Assembly (NCBI GenBank): GCA_029747015.1
Contig: JAKOGI010000002.1
Span: 1,954,001-2,018,000, forward strand
DNA length: 64,000 nt
Source of the DNA: Carnegiea gigantea
Taxonomy: Eukaryota; Streptophyta; Magnoliopsida; Caryophyllales; Cactaceae
Reading direction: 5' to 3'
Part shown: piece by piece, positions 11,347 through 23,344 of the stretch
Numbering within the stretch: the first letter of the stretch is position 1
How the letters are laid out: each line of letters opens with the position of its first letter
Notes under the pieces: model-generated
What the model was told of the DNA's origin: nothing
What the model saw: only the letters and a program-made list of their open reading frames with translations
Database searches by the model: none
Translations under genes and position numbers: made by a program

Positions 11347-14300
11347 CACTACAAAAAAAAAGGTCATGCTTTCGTACTTATTTAACCACACTTGACCAAG
11401 TGCAGTACAAAAATAAGCGAAAATGAGTATCCAGTACTATCCCCACACATAATAAGTGAGAAAACATATAACCACTCTTATAAAAGTGGTAGTAAGTTAT
11501 CAAGGTATGCCTACACATATTAGGCGTGAAGACTTGCATCTTGTGAATAGGGCACACTTGACACTGATATTAAGTATAGTAGTATAAATATTTATTTTTC
11601 AAAATTTATTTTAGGTTTTACCACCAAATTAGTGAAGGCCATGGAATTAAAATACAACAAAAAGGAAAAAGGGATGTTTACCCTGCTTTACTCGTTCAAC
11701 GTTGCTTTGTTCTAACCAGCCCTCCTTCAAACCCTTACTGGATTGCCTCCACGGGTTTGTCGCCGGTGGTCATGCTCAACGGTGAGATTTTCAGGCATCA
11801 ACGCGTGGGTTCGGTAGTACTCGTGTCTCTATTTCAACATACTGAGCGCATGTGAGTTTCTTTCACTCTGCTTGACTGCCTGTCTATCAATTTCTGCATC
11901 GTGGACCATTGGTAAGATTCGAGTGTGGTCATTGAGGTAATTAATCACCCTCTTTCTACCTTCTTTGTTTAACTAATCTCTCATCTTCTTCTTGTGATTT
12001 TTCTTTGCTTTGCGGAGATTTGTGCATTTGTGGACTGTCAATTAGAACGTTTGTTCTCTTGTTGTTCAATTCCAGTTCATCCTTTTTTTTTGGTCCATGT
12101 TATTTGTGGATTTCATAGATGAAATTAGGTGTTTGAATTGTCTTTGTTCATCAATCGAAATTGATCTAGCTTTACTCACTAAAAATATTTAGATTAACTG
12201 AGAATTTTGAAACTCCTACATGAAAGATTGAATACAATTTCAGAATTATAGGGTCACACTTTCCTAGGTTATTGTCTTTCGCCTAAGTTTTTTGGATAAT
12301 TTTGGGCAAGAGTACGAAGATTAGATAAATTGTCGCCTTTTTGGTTCTAGTTTGTCTAAAACAATGCGAAAATTTCAGCACCCACCAAGTGTTCGATGAA
12401 ATATCTATGTCAATTCTGCCTTATTTTCATAACAATGCACTTAATTCTTTAAGTTTGATGGTATTTTCAGACCAAGAGTATTTGCGGATGCACCATCCCA
12501 TGACACCCAAAATGACGAAGTGTTTGGTTGATGAACGTTTGGATAGCCCGAGAACGTGGGTCTTCTGGGTCTTAAGTCTCCTTTTTTTTGAGCTCTTCTT
12601 GGTTATTTATTTTAGTGCATGTGTGTTGTCGCGTTTTTGATGCTTGGCAACTATAAGGTGATGTTGTGATGTGCCATTTCATTTTGGTTGTACAACTCTT
12701 AGAGATTGAATGGCTTTTAACATATATAGCTTGGATGACATATTGAGTTCAAATTAGCATATGAGTGATGTAGAAAAAAGACTACTCATGGTTGAGCTTT
12801 GGGTAAGTGCTTTCCTGTAAAAAATGCACTGGAGTGTTCTTGTAACATGGTTAGTACAGTTTGAGCAATATTTTATAAGTGGTAGATCAAGTTTGTTGTT
12901 ATCTTCTATGTAGCTATAAGGCTGTTCACTAGCACTGTTATGTGAGGCAAGGCTGGGATTAAATGGGAAGGAGAATGAATTGGGGATAAAGGTGATAATG
13001 ATAATAACAGATCATTCGATGCTCGAAATGACTGGGTATGATCTGCTCAAGAAGATCAAGGAATCAGACAGACTAAAGGACATTTCGGCAGTGATAATGT
13101 CATCTGAGAACATTCCATCTAGGATTACCAGATGTTTAGAAGATGGTGCTGAAGATTTCTTTCTTAAACATGTTCAATTATCTGATGTTGATAGGCTTAA
13201 ACCCCATTTGTTAAGGAGCAAATTCAAAAACTTTTGCAAGATTCAGCAGAGTTTCTCAAATTGGTGTCCTGATACTAGAAACTTATGCCAAACTGTGTGT
13301 GAAATAACTATCTGTGTAAATTGGGAATTGTCATTTATGAGATTCCAAGATTCAAGCAAAGGCCATGGGCCGATGAATCGGGTCCTTGATATGGGCATTC
13401 AAACTCGATCAAAGTTCGAATTGGGTCATTTTGAACATGACTCAGACATGGTCTGATCAAAGCTCAACTGGGGTTTAATCTGAATTTAATTGGAATAGAT
13501 TGAACCCAGGGTGGTTGATACTAGAGTCAGCTTGATTCAAAATTGATGGCTTGGGTCCATTCATCCTGATGTAGGAAGCTTCTCATAATTGAGCTTAAAA
13601 TTGGCTCTGACGTTTGGATCAACAAAATCCAAGTTGTAGAAGGATGGACAATACCAGCATATTCATCATCCATTTAACACGGGATCTGTTTGGATTTGAT
13701 GGATCAAGATCTTTAAATGGATACAAATAAGGAATGAAGATTTGTTAAGAAGAATTTGTATGGCATAATTCTTATTTTGTGAGGGTTTGCAGGAGATTTT
13801 TGCGAGATCCTCGATTTCCAATTTATATGAAAATTATTGTATTTTATAAATTAGTTAAGTCAGAGAAGGGCCTTGAGAAGATGTACTCAACTCAATTTTT
13901 TTATTTTTTGGGGGATGGGGATAAGATTATAGAGAAATTTCCTTTGAATGGTCCAGGAACTAGTTTTGTTGACAAGCTAGTATCTAGGACAAGCACAACC
14001 AACAGATGGGAGACAACCTCTTGTATAAAGAATTGATTGAGCTTTCATTGGTGCATAGTTTTTTTCCTTTCTTCTGTTTCAAATTTTTACCATAGTTAAA
14101 TTTTAAAAATTTGTTTTGTTATGAATGGATCACATTTGTTGTGAGGAAACTTGTTCTTTTTCAAAACTACGGACTTATGTTTTGTCCAGGACCATTTCTC
14201 TGGTCTATAATAGATATCACTCTTGAAATTTTACTTGAATTTTTTTTGTTTTCACCGCCAAACCACCCTATACTTACACACCTCACTTCACAAAATCATC

Positions 14301-15805
14301 GAGGAAGCTTTGCGACTATGAAAGGGAGATAGCGCAACTAAGGCAACAATTTTAAGTCTTCGGTGTTCAGCACCAAATTGTTGTAATTTCTCAACTCGTA
14401 ATAGCTCAAAAGTCTTATCTTTCTCCCCTCTTGTCTTACCCTAGTTTTCATTTCTATTTGATTTTTCTTAAGTCAAATTTTGAACTTTTCTGTAGCTTAA
14501 ACCTGATAGGGGAATTCATCCTGTCAAAATTTGCAACCATTATTAGAGGACTCCTAATCAAGGGGAGACTTCTTTCTTATTTAAATCCCTTGATCGATTT
14601 TTTGGATTTGTTGATGATAATAGATTGTGGGATTTTTGTTGGATGCTCCAGGCGTGTGCCCGGTTGAGTTGATTTGCTCCGGCATATGGCCATTGAGATT
14701 ATTAAAAGTTTCTATTATTTCTTGATGTATTTATGACATGTTGTAATAGGAAAATAGCCAACTTTTAGGCGGAACTCTGTCGAATGTTTTTCAAAATTAG
14801 GGAATTTACTAATTAAAAAGACTAGCTTAGGGGTAGGGATGTTGCATAATGTTTATAGAACGAGAGTACCTAATTATGAAGGCTAATTGATATTACATCT
14901 TGCAATCTTCTTATTAGAAGTTTTTTTCTTTTAGTAGCATTCGTTGGTTGCACTTAACTCTAATGTATGTGTTTGTGGTTTCAGGTTGAAACCAAGGGCA
15001 GTATTCCACAAAGTCGGATATAAAGTTCGAGTTCATGAAGTGTTTACTTGGAACTATGGAGTCCTGCATCATCGCATTTGTTTTGTTTAGCTTTGCTCTT
15101 ATACATGTGTACTACAAACAAACTTAATTGACGACAATTACTTTACATATGTTGTGGGAGCATACTTTATAGGCATGTTAGAACCAATTTAGTATTAGTT
15201 GTTGGCATAGATCTGGGTTCGTACTTTTCATCATGATGTGGTTGAATGCTAATTATTTTTCAAGTTAATGGATGACAACTACATCATGGTTATAAAGTTG
15301 TACTTTTTTGTATCATTTAAATTTTGATTAAATATGTATTTTATCTCTCTCTCTCTCTCTCTTTATATATATATGATCACAATGCATGGTTGAATACAAA
15401 TTATTTGCATTTTTTAATTACAGTGACCTATTATTTAGTTTATATAAAAATTTTCCCGCCAAAATTGTATCCGTGTAAATCATTTGAAAAATAGTTATTC
15501 AATGCATAACGCCACACTTATAAGCGAGGGAGTGATCAGATTGATTTTACCTCAGAGAGTTCTATGTGCACGGATACAAGTAAGGAGAATCTACCTACAC
15601 TTATAAGCGTGCTAAATGATGCAGTCTTCCACGAATATAAGTGTGGGTACTGCACTGTCTGCCACGCTCATTAAGCGTGGTGAATTTTTTCCCACTGATA
15701 CCCTATGCACACTTACCTTAAACGTGGTGAATAGACCATGTTGTGGATATAAGTGTAGAAGAATGCAATTTTAAGTGTGGATAGATGCAAGAATTCTTGT
15801 AGCGA
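11347..15805. mobile_element. Non-autonomous CACTA (EnSpm) transposon with captured gene pieces
   Basis: The 4459-bp element starts CACTACAAAA and its right end reads (complement) CGCTACAAGAA, one mismatch from CACTA ends. The 3-bp target duplication ATT is at 11344-11346 and 15806-15808, and the host OMT exon is continuous across it. Subterminal repeats of the CCACACTTATAAGCG / ATAAGTGTGG type lie within about 250-300 bp of both ends, as expected for TNPA-like binding. No intact transposase is present. It carries a response-regulator fragment (12935-13250) and a short coiled-coil frame (near 14310) of unclear origin. It is best described as Pack-CACTA-like. Confidence 0.92.
12935..13250 (+). 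pseudogene. Captured type-A response regulator (ARR8/9-like) receiver fragment
   Basis: The plus frame reads [20 protein letters not shown], then [19 protein letters not shown] and LKPHLL. These are the second half of the receiver domain of plant type-A response regulators, phosphorelay repressors of cytokinin signalling. The phospho-acceptor aspartate (codon 13010-13012) and conserved lysine (13166-13168) remain. The MPGM loop has become MLEM and LKPV has become LKHV, so selection appears relaxed. The N-terminal half with the acidic DD pair is absent. The fragment lies wholly inside the CACTA element, so it is inferred to be transposon-captured. The frame runs on into unrelated sequence to 13456. 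Confidence 0.8.
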
Positions 15806-15834
15806 TTGCCTCTTTCAATATGGTTTGCTCCATT

Positions 15835-16353
15835 CTAGTATTGAGTTTCTCTTCTTTTTTTGGGGAGGGGGGGAAGGTATTTCAGTAAGCTACTCTATTG
15901 AGGTGAATGTTTATAGCAATTTGAAGAAGGTTGATGGCAATACATAATGGTGAAACGTTTTATAACTGTATACACACCTAACAATAGATGGCATGAGATG
16001 AGGCAATGGATGATTCTTTTTTGTTTAAAAAAAAATGTTGCATGGCCTCCATCAACGGGTCTACATTGGAGGGACAATTAGCAAGGAAAGCGAAAGGGGA
16101 TATTCTGTTCCCCCGATTATTAGTTGGGGATTCGGACAAAAAAAGCAAAAAAAAAAAAAAAAAAGCAAAGCGCCCAATTTTCCACACAAGGAAGATGGAT
16201 CCCCCTAGGTTAATTCAACCTGGACATTTTTCGTGAATAAGCAACAAGAACGTCACTACGTTATAAGCTCATGATAAATAATGCAGGAATTAGCATTGAA
16301 TGGAACAACCACCCACTACTACGTAGAAGGATTGGTGCATATACCATAGATTA
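15835..16353 (-). repeat. OMT2 proximal 5' flank / promoter region
   Basis: It matches the OMT1 flank (4853-5578 without the SINE) and the OMT4 flank (36585-37010). A TATAAAA-type box is retained near 15957-15965 on the minus strand. The promoter looks structurally intact although the gene is dead, so transcripts might still form. Confidence 0.65.
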
Positions 16354-17915
16354 AAGGTGGGCGGTTCGAGATATCCACTATCGAAATCGGAAACTAGTTC
16401 CAGAACCGATGAAACAGGTACCTCATCTTTTGAAACTAAAACTAAAATTACAGGTTCCAGTTCCACAATTTTGCACCACTGGTTTTAGTTCTGATTTCGA
16501 GTACCTGTATCAACTATACACTCTTTCAATTTTCTGTATTTGGTATTTATTTAGGGTGTGTTTGATAGGGGTGTAAATCATTTTTTCGAAAAATGATTTT
16601 CTTATTTTACGGTGTTTGGTAAAACAAGGAAGGTAAATTTATTTTCAGGGAAAAATCATTTTCTCTATAATGAAGGAAAATATTTTCATTTTGAATGGAC
16701 CGTAAATTGATTTTACATTTCTTTAGCGCTCATACAGTACTTTCACATTCTTTCTCTCTTCCGTGTCTGTTTCCTCGACATATGGTTCAAAGATTAAGGT
16801 AATGACATATAGTTCGAAGATAAGGCAATATATAAAAGATTAGCGAAACTGTATCTTCCTGATGTCGATACCAATACTAATGCCGGAGAATCCAACAACC
16901 ATGATTTTATCGAAATCTAAAACGCGTTGCGATTTATCGTCAAGGTTAAGAAGATAGAAAAATTTACTAAATTTTTCCTCTTTTTTGTTTGGATTCCTAC
17001 CCGAAGGTTAGAAATCGATAAGCGTGGCTAGCATCAAATTATTGGCGGTAGTTAAGATCAAAAAAATTAACAAATGTACATATTGTCACAACTTTGATCT
17101 AGATAACACCACTATTGTGATATAATTTCCCAAAGAACAAAATATAAATTTTTATTTTTCTAAATACCTTACTTTTTTTTTTTTCCCACTAATGTGCCTC
17201 TTTTTAGCTTTTTTGTTTATTTTTTGCTAATCAAACTTATTTTTAAGAAACTTCATTTTTTTTTTTTACCAAACAACTGAAAATATGAGTTGAAAATCAT
17301 TTTACCTGAAAAATCATTTTACATGAAAAATGATTTTCTAGGAAAATAGTTTTCAACCCTACCAAAGTACACCCGCATATCACAATGGGATTCATTTCAA
17401 TTCAAGGCCTATATGCTATAAAATATCAGTTTGTAGCTAACATCTACTAACTAAATGTAACAAACTACATTTATTGAGATGCGATGCAAGTTTCATTGGT
17501 TCATTCATTAGAGAAGAGCACAAATAATTAATTGATGTAGACAATTATAAATTTTGACGTAAAAGTAAGCACAACAAACATAAGTTTCAATGGTAGGAAC
17601 TATATTTTTTAGGCTTTTTGACTAGGGTTTTATGGAGACCCCGTACAAGCGGGACCCACACTGGGAGGTGGTGGTGGTGGTGTTGTTGTTGACTAGGGTT
17701 TTATGGAAGATTAGGCTAAGACATTTTATTTTTTCTCACAGTTGGTTCTTAGTTCGAGGTTTTATTTTAGAAATCAAAACTGGAACTGATAAGATAGTTT
17801 CCTTGATATTAGAAATTGGAGCTGGAATTGCTTGATCAATTTTAGTTCAGGAACATTATCTGTTTAACTAATTTCGATTCGATTCCAAGACAGCCATCAG
17901 GCATGCTCCACTTTT
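16354..17915. mobile_element. hAT-like element, copy in the OMT2 flank
   Basis: It is the same element and site as 5579-6344. It begins AGGTGGGCGGTTCGAG and ends GGCATGCTCCAC. It is enlarged by a nested insert at about 16554-17371. It contains no ORF of interest. Confidence 0.6.
16554..17371. mobile_element. Nested MITE-like insertion
   Basis: The ends are imperfect inverted repeats: GGGTGTGTTTGATAGGG on the left and (complement) GGGTGTACTTTGGTAGGG on the right. The inserted block is absent from the OMT1 copy of the surrounding element. GAAAATGATTTTC-like motifs are repeated near both ends. No clear target duplication was found, so the superfamily is open. Confidence 0.6.
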
Positions 17916-18370
17916 ATTAATGATTCTTAACACGCCATTCAAGGGACACATACTCACACGAGAATAACGATTTGTACATGTTAAAAAACTTTTGAATTAA
18001 TTAGATATGACGAATACGAATAACTTTCTCCGCGCAGCCGGCCCCAGACAAATCCGCGGAGACTTTAACAAGACTAAGTGCAGTAAATCGGTAGCATGAT
18101 TGAGGTTTGGACAAGACATCGTTGATTATGTTGTTTGTAATATATGACGACAAAGGCATTCTCAGTGTGACAGTGTATTTGCCCAGTCCCTGATTTATGC
18201 CTATGGATATTACTATCAGTTGTCTTTTTTGGTTTTTCCTTTTTGTGGGTAGAAATACGACAACCGATGCTAACACAGCTAGAAACGCAATAGCATCCCA
18301 CGAGCAAGAAGCAGATGTAAATCAGAAGTAAATGACTTCAAATTTTTGGGACACTTGCCTTCAAGTTTGA

Positions 18371-18650
18371 CAGAGCGTGATTTGAGCTTGGTAAATCGTT
18401 AGGGCAGATAGACATGCATGACTGACCGTGAAAATTCTGTACAATGGGATGTGAGACTTGTGTGTGTCAGACTGCTTTGAGATTGAAGATCTAAGCTTCT
18501 CCACTATTGACAACAGCTGTGAATTTCCTCTTCTTTCAACAGCTCAACCGATGATCCAAGAGGTCCATTTGTAACAAAGATGAATTTCCTCTTCTTTCCA
18601 AAAAGATTACTCGGATCCCCCTTACCCCGAGAACATAAAGATTTCGTGCC
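18371..18650 (-). pseudogene. Relic of the IYO gene 3' end in the OMT array
   Basis: The segment matches 37560-37760 (IYO exon 10 and 3' flank) and then part of IYO intron 9 (about 37917-37985). Shared words include GAAGATCTAAGCTTCTCCAC, GATGATCCAAGAGGTCCATT and CATAAAGATTTCGTGCC. The sequence between these blocks is deleted. It is non-functional: one terminal exon without the rest of the gene. It shows that a duplication unit reached into IYO. Confidence 0.8.
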
Positions 18651-18999
18651 TTAAATGAGTATTTAAGCAAAATTACCATTAAACTTTTTATTTTTGTAAA
18701 AATTGCCACGGAATTAGTTTCCTAGCTACCCCTGTCACCTAAATTTATTATGATAGTCCAAATTGGTCATTTTTTCCATTTTTAACCAGCTGCAACAAGT
18801 ATATTGAAATTTTTTCTTCAAATTTTTATTGCAAAAAAAATTAAAACTATGTACACTGGCTTTGAATCCTCCCTCACCAACATTCATGTTCGAGGGTTTG
18901 AGTTGAAACCCTGGAATTGGAAATCATCCTTCATTCTCATAGCAAAATCCGAAATTGGGATTGGAATTTGATTGAGCCTTGCAAGCCGAAAACCTAGAA
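18651..18999. other. AT-rich spacer
   Basis: No gene is recognised. A low-complexity A/T stretch precedes the GRF relic and could include a degenerate transposon end. Confidence 0.4.
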
Positions 19000-19416
19000 T
19001 CCTAAAGATGGCTGCTTCTATTCCCACATGCCTCCATCACTCATGTAGAAATTGTTCTTGTTTCTCTGGTTGCGAAAGGTCTTGTAGCTACGGAAAGAGA
19101 TGCGTGGTTCTCACAAGCATGACGATTAAGAAACCTCTTAGAAGGTTTGCTATGTGTAGAATGTTTGACTCACCTAGTGGATGTGATCGTCGAATGGATT
19201 GGTGACTCCCTTTGTGACAAGGTGAGGTACGGTCAATGGTGGTCTCTTTAAGTGTATCAAATGAAACATTGCTTAAAGAAAATCAGCATTGCAAAGAATA
19301 AATGAGTAAATAACTTGTGATAAAGAAGCTGGAAGAGGATGAGGGAGAAGAATTCAACTATTCAAGGCTGAAGATGGAAAATTCAAGATTAAAAATGCAA
19401 CTTCTTGACCGCCAAA

Positions 19417-19452
<36 letters not shown>

Positions 19453-19600
19453 GTTGAGGGGTCTGCTATTGTTTGCTGTTCTAATTGGTATAGGCTTGTA
19501 GTTGGGCAGGAAAGTAATAGTAGTTATATGTATGTATTTGATCATATTTAAGGTAGGCATTCAATGTGTGCCAGTATGTATTAGGATGCCAACGGAGGTT
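19000..19600 (+). pseudogene. GRF zinc-finger protein relic
   Basis: The frame ending at 19205 contains CSYGKRCVVLTSMTIKKPLR then RFAMC and SGCDRRMDW, resembling the GRF zinc finger (nucleic-acid binding). The last conserved aromatic positions are altered. A later frame (about 19330-19420) reads EEFNYSRLKMENSRLKMQLL, a coiled coil of the kind that follows GRF fingers in plant proteins. Stops and frame changes separate the two, and an (AG)n run (19420-19450) follows. It faces the MULE transposase convergently. Confidence 0.5.
19420..19450. repeat. (AG)n microsatellite
   Basis: A simple GA dinucleotide run directly follows the coiled-coil frame of the GRF relic. Confidence 0.9.
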
Positions 19601-19899
19601 GATGTGGACGACGAAAGTTGTATGTATTTTGATCAAATATGAAAGTTGTATCTAAATCTTGCATAACACGAGACCCAAGCAAGTTTCACATGTAAATTCA
19701 TTTACACATCAAAAGGTTGCTACCTAGCATGCACACTGATGTACATATCACCAAAAAGATACCTAATGAAACTTGCAAATGTTTTGATTTGGCTACAATT
19801 TAAAAAGGATAAAAAAAAAAAAAAAAAACCAAACTGTATAAAGTTGGATTTATTGATTTAGGATAACATATGTTCTATTGGGAAACATAAATATTCTCA

Positions 19900-22465
19900 T
19901 TCTTCCAGATCTCCTTAGAGGCTAAGCTTGTAGAGATGGTGCGCCAGCAGCAGATCCATTTGATTGCATTCCCCAAAATTGCCCTTTCGGCATTCAACTT
20001 GGGCTTGAAAGATAGAGAAGGCTGAGATGCAGGGGCAGGAGGAGCATTTGCAGGCTTGGCAGCTTATCCCTCCCTATGAAATTTCTTTCCCTAAAAGAAG
20101 CAGCTCCAATGGTAAACTAAGAGGGCCCAATTGTAATAACTTGAGGGGGCAGATAGTTTGGGATTTGAGGGTATTGGCTGAGATGGAGGTGTAAGCTGAG
20201 ATGTAATGTCTTGAGGAGCATTGATGGCTAACAGAAAAGATGCAGAAACCTCAAACTAAGAATCAGGTCTGGGCTAACGAGATATTTGGGCTGAGCAGCA
20301 GGTGTGGGCTGAGAAGAAGGTGTGCGTTGAGCAGCAAAGGTTTTGTTCTTGGACTTGGATTGGCCTTTGGTTTTTTTGAGGTTGAGGGCTGTGTACTGCC
20401 AGTTGTTGCTTGTCCTTTACTTGTATTTGCCTTTTGACCTGGAAAAACAAAGAGTTAAACACACTTTACATAATGCACCCATAAAAGAAATAATAAAGCA
20501 ATTCAATTGAGGAATGGATTGACCTTCAACTTAGGTTGTCTTTGCATACATGTCTTCCTATTGTGGCCCTCAGCCTCATAGTTTAAACAATGCATTTTGA
20601 CACCACACTTAGAAACTTTTCAAAAATATTTCGTAGTTTCTTTTGAATTTGAGGTTGTCTATCTTCTTGGTAAAAAAAACGTGAGCTTTCATATCAACTC
20701 CTGGTGCCTATTCCCACATATTTTCTCTATTAATGGGGATGAGAATGTGTCCATATGTAATCCTCAAATACTCAATCTTGTAGCAGTCATGGACAATGTT
20801 GAAGGGGTTCAATCCCTCTTTCCTCTTGACCGCCAAAGAATGAGGACAGGGGAATCCACTTAATTCCCAATCTTTGTAAGTGCATGTCCCTTTATTCAAG
20901 TTGACAACAAAGCTCATAGTACCATGTTCCACACTATAAAAGTCATTTTCTGCCCATGTTGTCGGCCAATATCTTGCTATGTCCTTGAATTTTTCTAGTT
21001 TGATAATGATCCTAGGGCATATGGAATTTTCTAACTTAGCGGCCCAACTTTTTTATTGTGCCACTTTTTTCATGATAGCCTTGAAGATTTCTCTAAGCAT
21101 AGACACTATGGGTAGGTGTCTACCTTCTAAAATGGATCCATTGAATATTTTTGCCATATTATTATCAACTGAATCACATTTAGCATGTGTTTTGAGGTAT
21201 AATCTGCAAAGATTCCCCAAGCCCTTCTTTTCCAAGAATTCCCAAACCTTAGCATCTAAATCTTACATTTCCTTTATGTGCCTTTTGAAATGCATTGCAT
21301 TTGTAGACTTAGCAATTCTTCAGAATACTTTCCTAAAAATCACACCCCTCCACTGATCTCTTAAATTAGCATACACATGCCTAGCATACATTATGTGTAC
21401 AACTCTAGGTGAAGGAGTTAGTACACTCTTAACAAGCCCCTACAAATATGCAGTATAACCCAAAGAAGCAGTAAGGGGCTAAAATACATTAACAAAATTG
21501 AAATGCAAATAACTAAAATGCATATAAATGTAATTAACATACCTTTGGCTGATCTAAAATTAGAGTCCAACTAGTGTCACCTCCCATCTCCAAATCTGCT
21601 TGCAACAATGCAATGAACCATTGTCACACCTCACTTTTATCACTCTATACCACGCCACGTGCTACTGGGTGCATCTAGTTATTGGCATCCCTATTATCAA
21701 CAATAAATACTTGTCTATTCTAAGGCCCCTTTAAGAAATATGCATGCAGTGAAATTACTCTCCTATAGGCTATGCCTATCATAGAAGCCCATTTTCAATG
21801 CTCTAGGGCAAATGTTTAGAAACATGAATACATGTTGATCATTTGCTTCTTTGAAAGTTTTAACTTTAACTGTTGTCCCATAATTTTTCTTATAAACTTC
21901 ATGCGGATAATTCCTTATCTGCCCCAGGTTAGCCTTATAATCATCAATGATTGTAGTCATAGTCCCTGTCCTAACCTTAGTACACATAAACAAGGTAGTC
22001 TTATAATTATGGTCTTTGTCAATAAGGTCTTTTAACTCGTTTGACCTCAAACCAAGCTACAATCTAATGTCTTAGTGTAGTACTCAACCAACCAACTAGT
22101 TAACACATACCTACGCCTTTGCTCAAAGCTAAAAGGAATACAAGTGTTGTGAGGTTTGTCTATTTTGGTTAGTTAAAATGATAACTCATTCTCGCATTTT
22201 GACGCCCACACATTTCACTTACAGCCTTGACCAAATCAATGACATTGAAATCTAGTTGTAACACTCTTTGTAATCTTCAAATCATTACCTTTCATTATCC
22301 TGTAGTTGTCAAAAGCCTACTTCAATTGTTTCTTATCACTGAACTTAATGCCAACATATAAATCAGCTTCGTCAACAAAAAGGTACAAGGTATCTAGGAT
22401 ACTTCTCTCGTTTTTTTCCTTTTTCCCTTCTTACCACCACTCAGATCATCTTTACCACTATCATC
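19900..22465 (-). pseudogene. MuDR-like transposase, C-terminal two thirds (decayed)
   Basis: Successive minus-strand frames match a MULE transposase. A DNA-binding MuDR block has ADLYVGIKFSDKKQLK (near 22350). A frame at 21763-22050 follows. CDSVDNNMAKIFNGSILEGR (21053-21235) corresponds to the region after the catalytic domain. A SWIM finger has CTYKDWELSGFPCPH (20708-20932). A degenerate zinc knuckle CLNYEAEGHNRKTC near 20560 has lost its second Cys, and a Pro/Ser/Gln-rich tail follows. Many stops and frameshifts divide these, so it is a pseudogene. Its N-terminus continues at 27315-27830 beyond the Copia insertion. Confidence 0.8.
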
Positions 22466-22470
22466 AGTTT

Positions 22471-23343
22471 TGTTGGCTTTCTATTTATCCATTAATATTA
22501 TATGTTATGTTTGTTTTGATGAAAGACAAAAAGGAAGTTTAGACATTTATTCTTTAATCATATTCTATAATGATATTATGAAATTACTAATATATTTGGA
22601 TATATTATGAGACTTCCTTGATCTTGTGATTTAAGATATGATTTGGTTATGGAAAGAATAATAAAATTAGCTTAAGGAGAATCCAAATCAACATATGACT
22701 TGATTATGGAAGGAATGGCTCAAAGAGAATCCAAATCTGCCAAAAAATTAGGACAACCGTTGTAAGCAAATCAACTAACCGTTGCATGCTGAATTTGTGC
22801 CATCTTCAGTGACACTGAACTGGATCTTCAAGGCCTTGAACTGAAGTAAGAAATCAGGATGTGTCTAATGGCTACTTTCCTTCTATTTCTCCAAGCCTTG
22901 CCTATAAATATGCAAGATGGTTGAGAGCTGAAGAAACCAAGCAAGATAAGCATTCATTGGCATATTCAAACACACTCTCTTATTGTATTGATTGAGCTTT
23001 AATTTGCTATTGTTCTTTGAGTTATTCAAGTAGTGCTTAGGTGGGATTATAGAGTTGAAGAGTCAACTCTACCAAGCCTTGTTAAGGGTGTCAACTTGGG
23101 TCTTGAAACTTAAAGTAGGTATACTCTAGAGTTGTAATCATCCCTCCTAATAAAGATTTGGGTTAATTCTAGAGTTAGGGAACTCTAGGCGGGGATTAAG
23201 CCTGATGAGGCCCAACCTCATTAAAAAATTCGCTTGTATTTTGTCCACGTTTCTTTTTCGCATTTCATTTCGATTAAATTACGATTTTGATCATCACCCT
23301 ATTCACCCCCCTCCAGGGTGATTTAGTAGCTTTTACACTTTCA
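22471..23343 (+). repeat. 5' LTR of the Copia element
   Basis: The 873-bp repeat is paired with 26441-27314. It carries a TATAAATA motif near 22913 (promoter-like, before the R region) and the 12-bp palindrome TCAAGGCCTTGA at 22828-22839. Confidence 0.93.
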
Positions 23344-23344
23344 A

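Larger units (their letters stand above)
9960..15834 (-). pseudogene. O-methyltransferase pseudogene OMT2 (CACTA-disrupted)
   Basis: The tandem paralog of OMT1 starts at 15834 (MEQTILKEA). Exon 1 is cut at codon 10 by a 4459-bp CACTA element and resumes at 11346, running to 10616. Exon 2 is 9960-10259, and it keeps the HDWDDEE catalytic block and normal splice sites. Three independent lesions are seen: the insertion; a CGA-to-TGA nonsense change at the Arg217 equivalent in the PWIRGI motif; and a 17-bp deletion just before GGDMFD that shifts the frame. No functional product is possible. The remaining sequence is close to OMT1, so inactivation looks recent relative to the duplication. Confidence 0.93.

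Noticed and set aside
12341..12640. Possible PPR fragment (HQVFDEIS) in the CACTA element
   Set aside because: Only a few residues agree with a PPR helix and the rest does not; too weak to call as a second captured gene.
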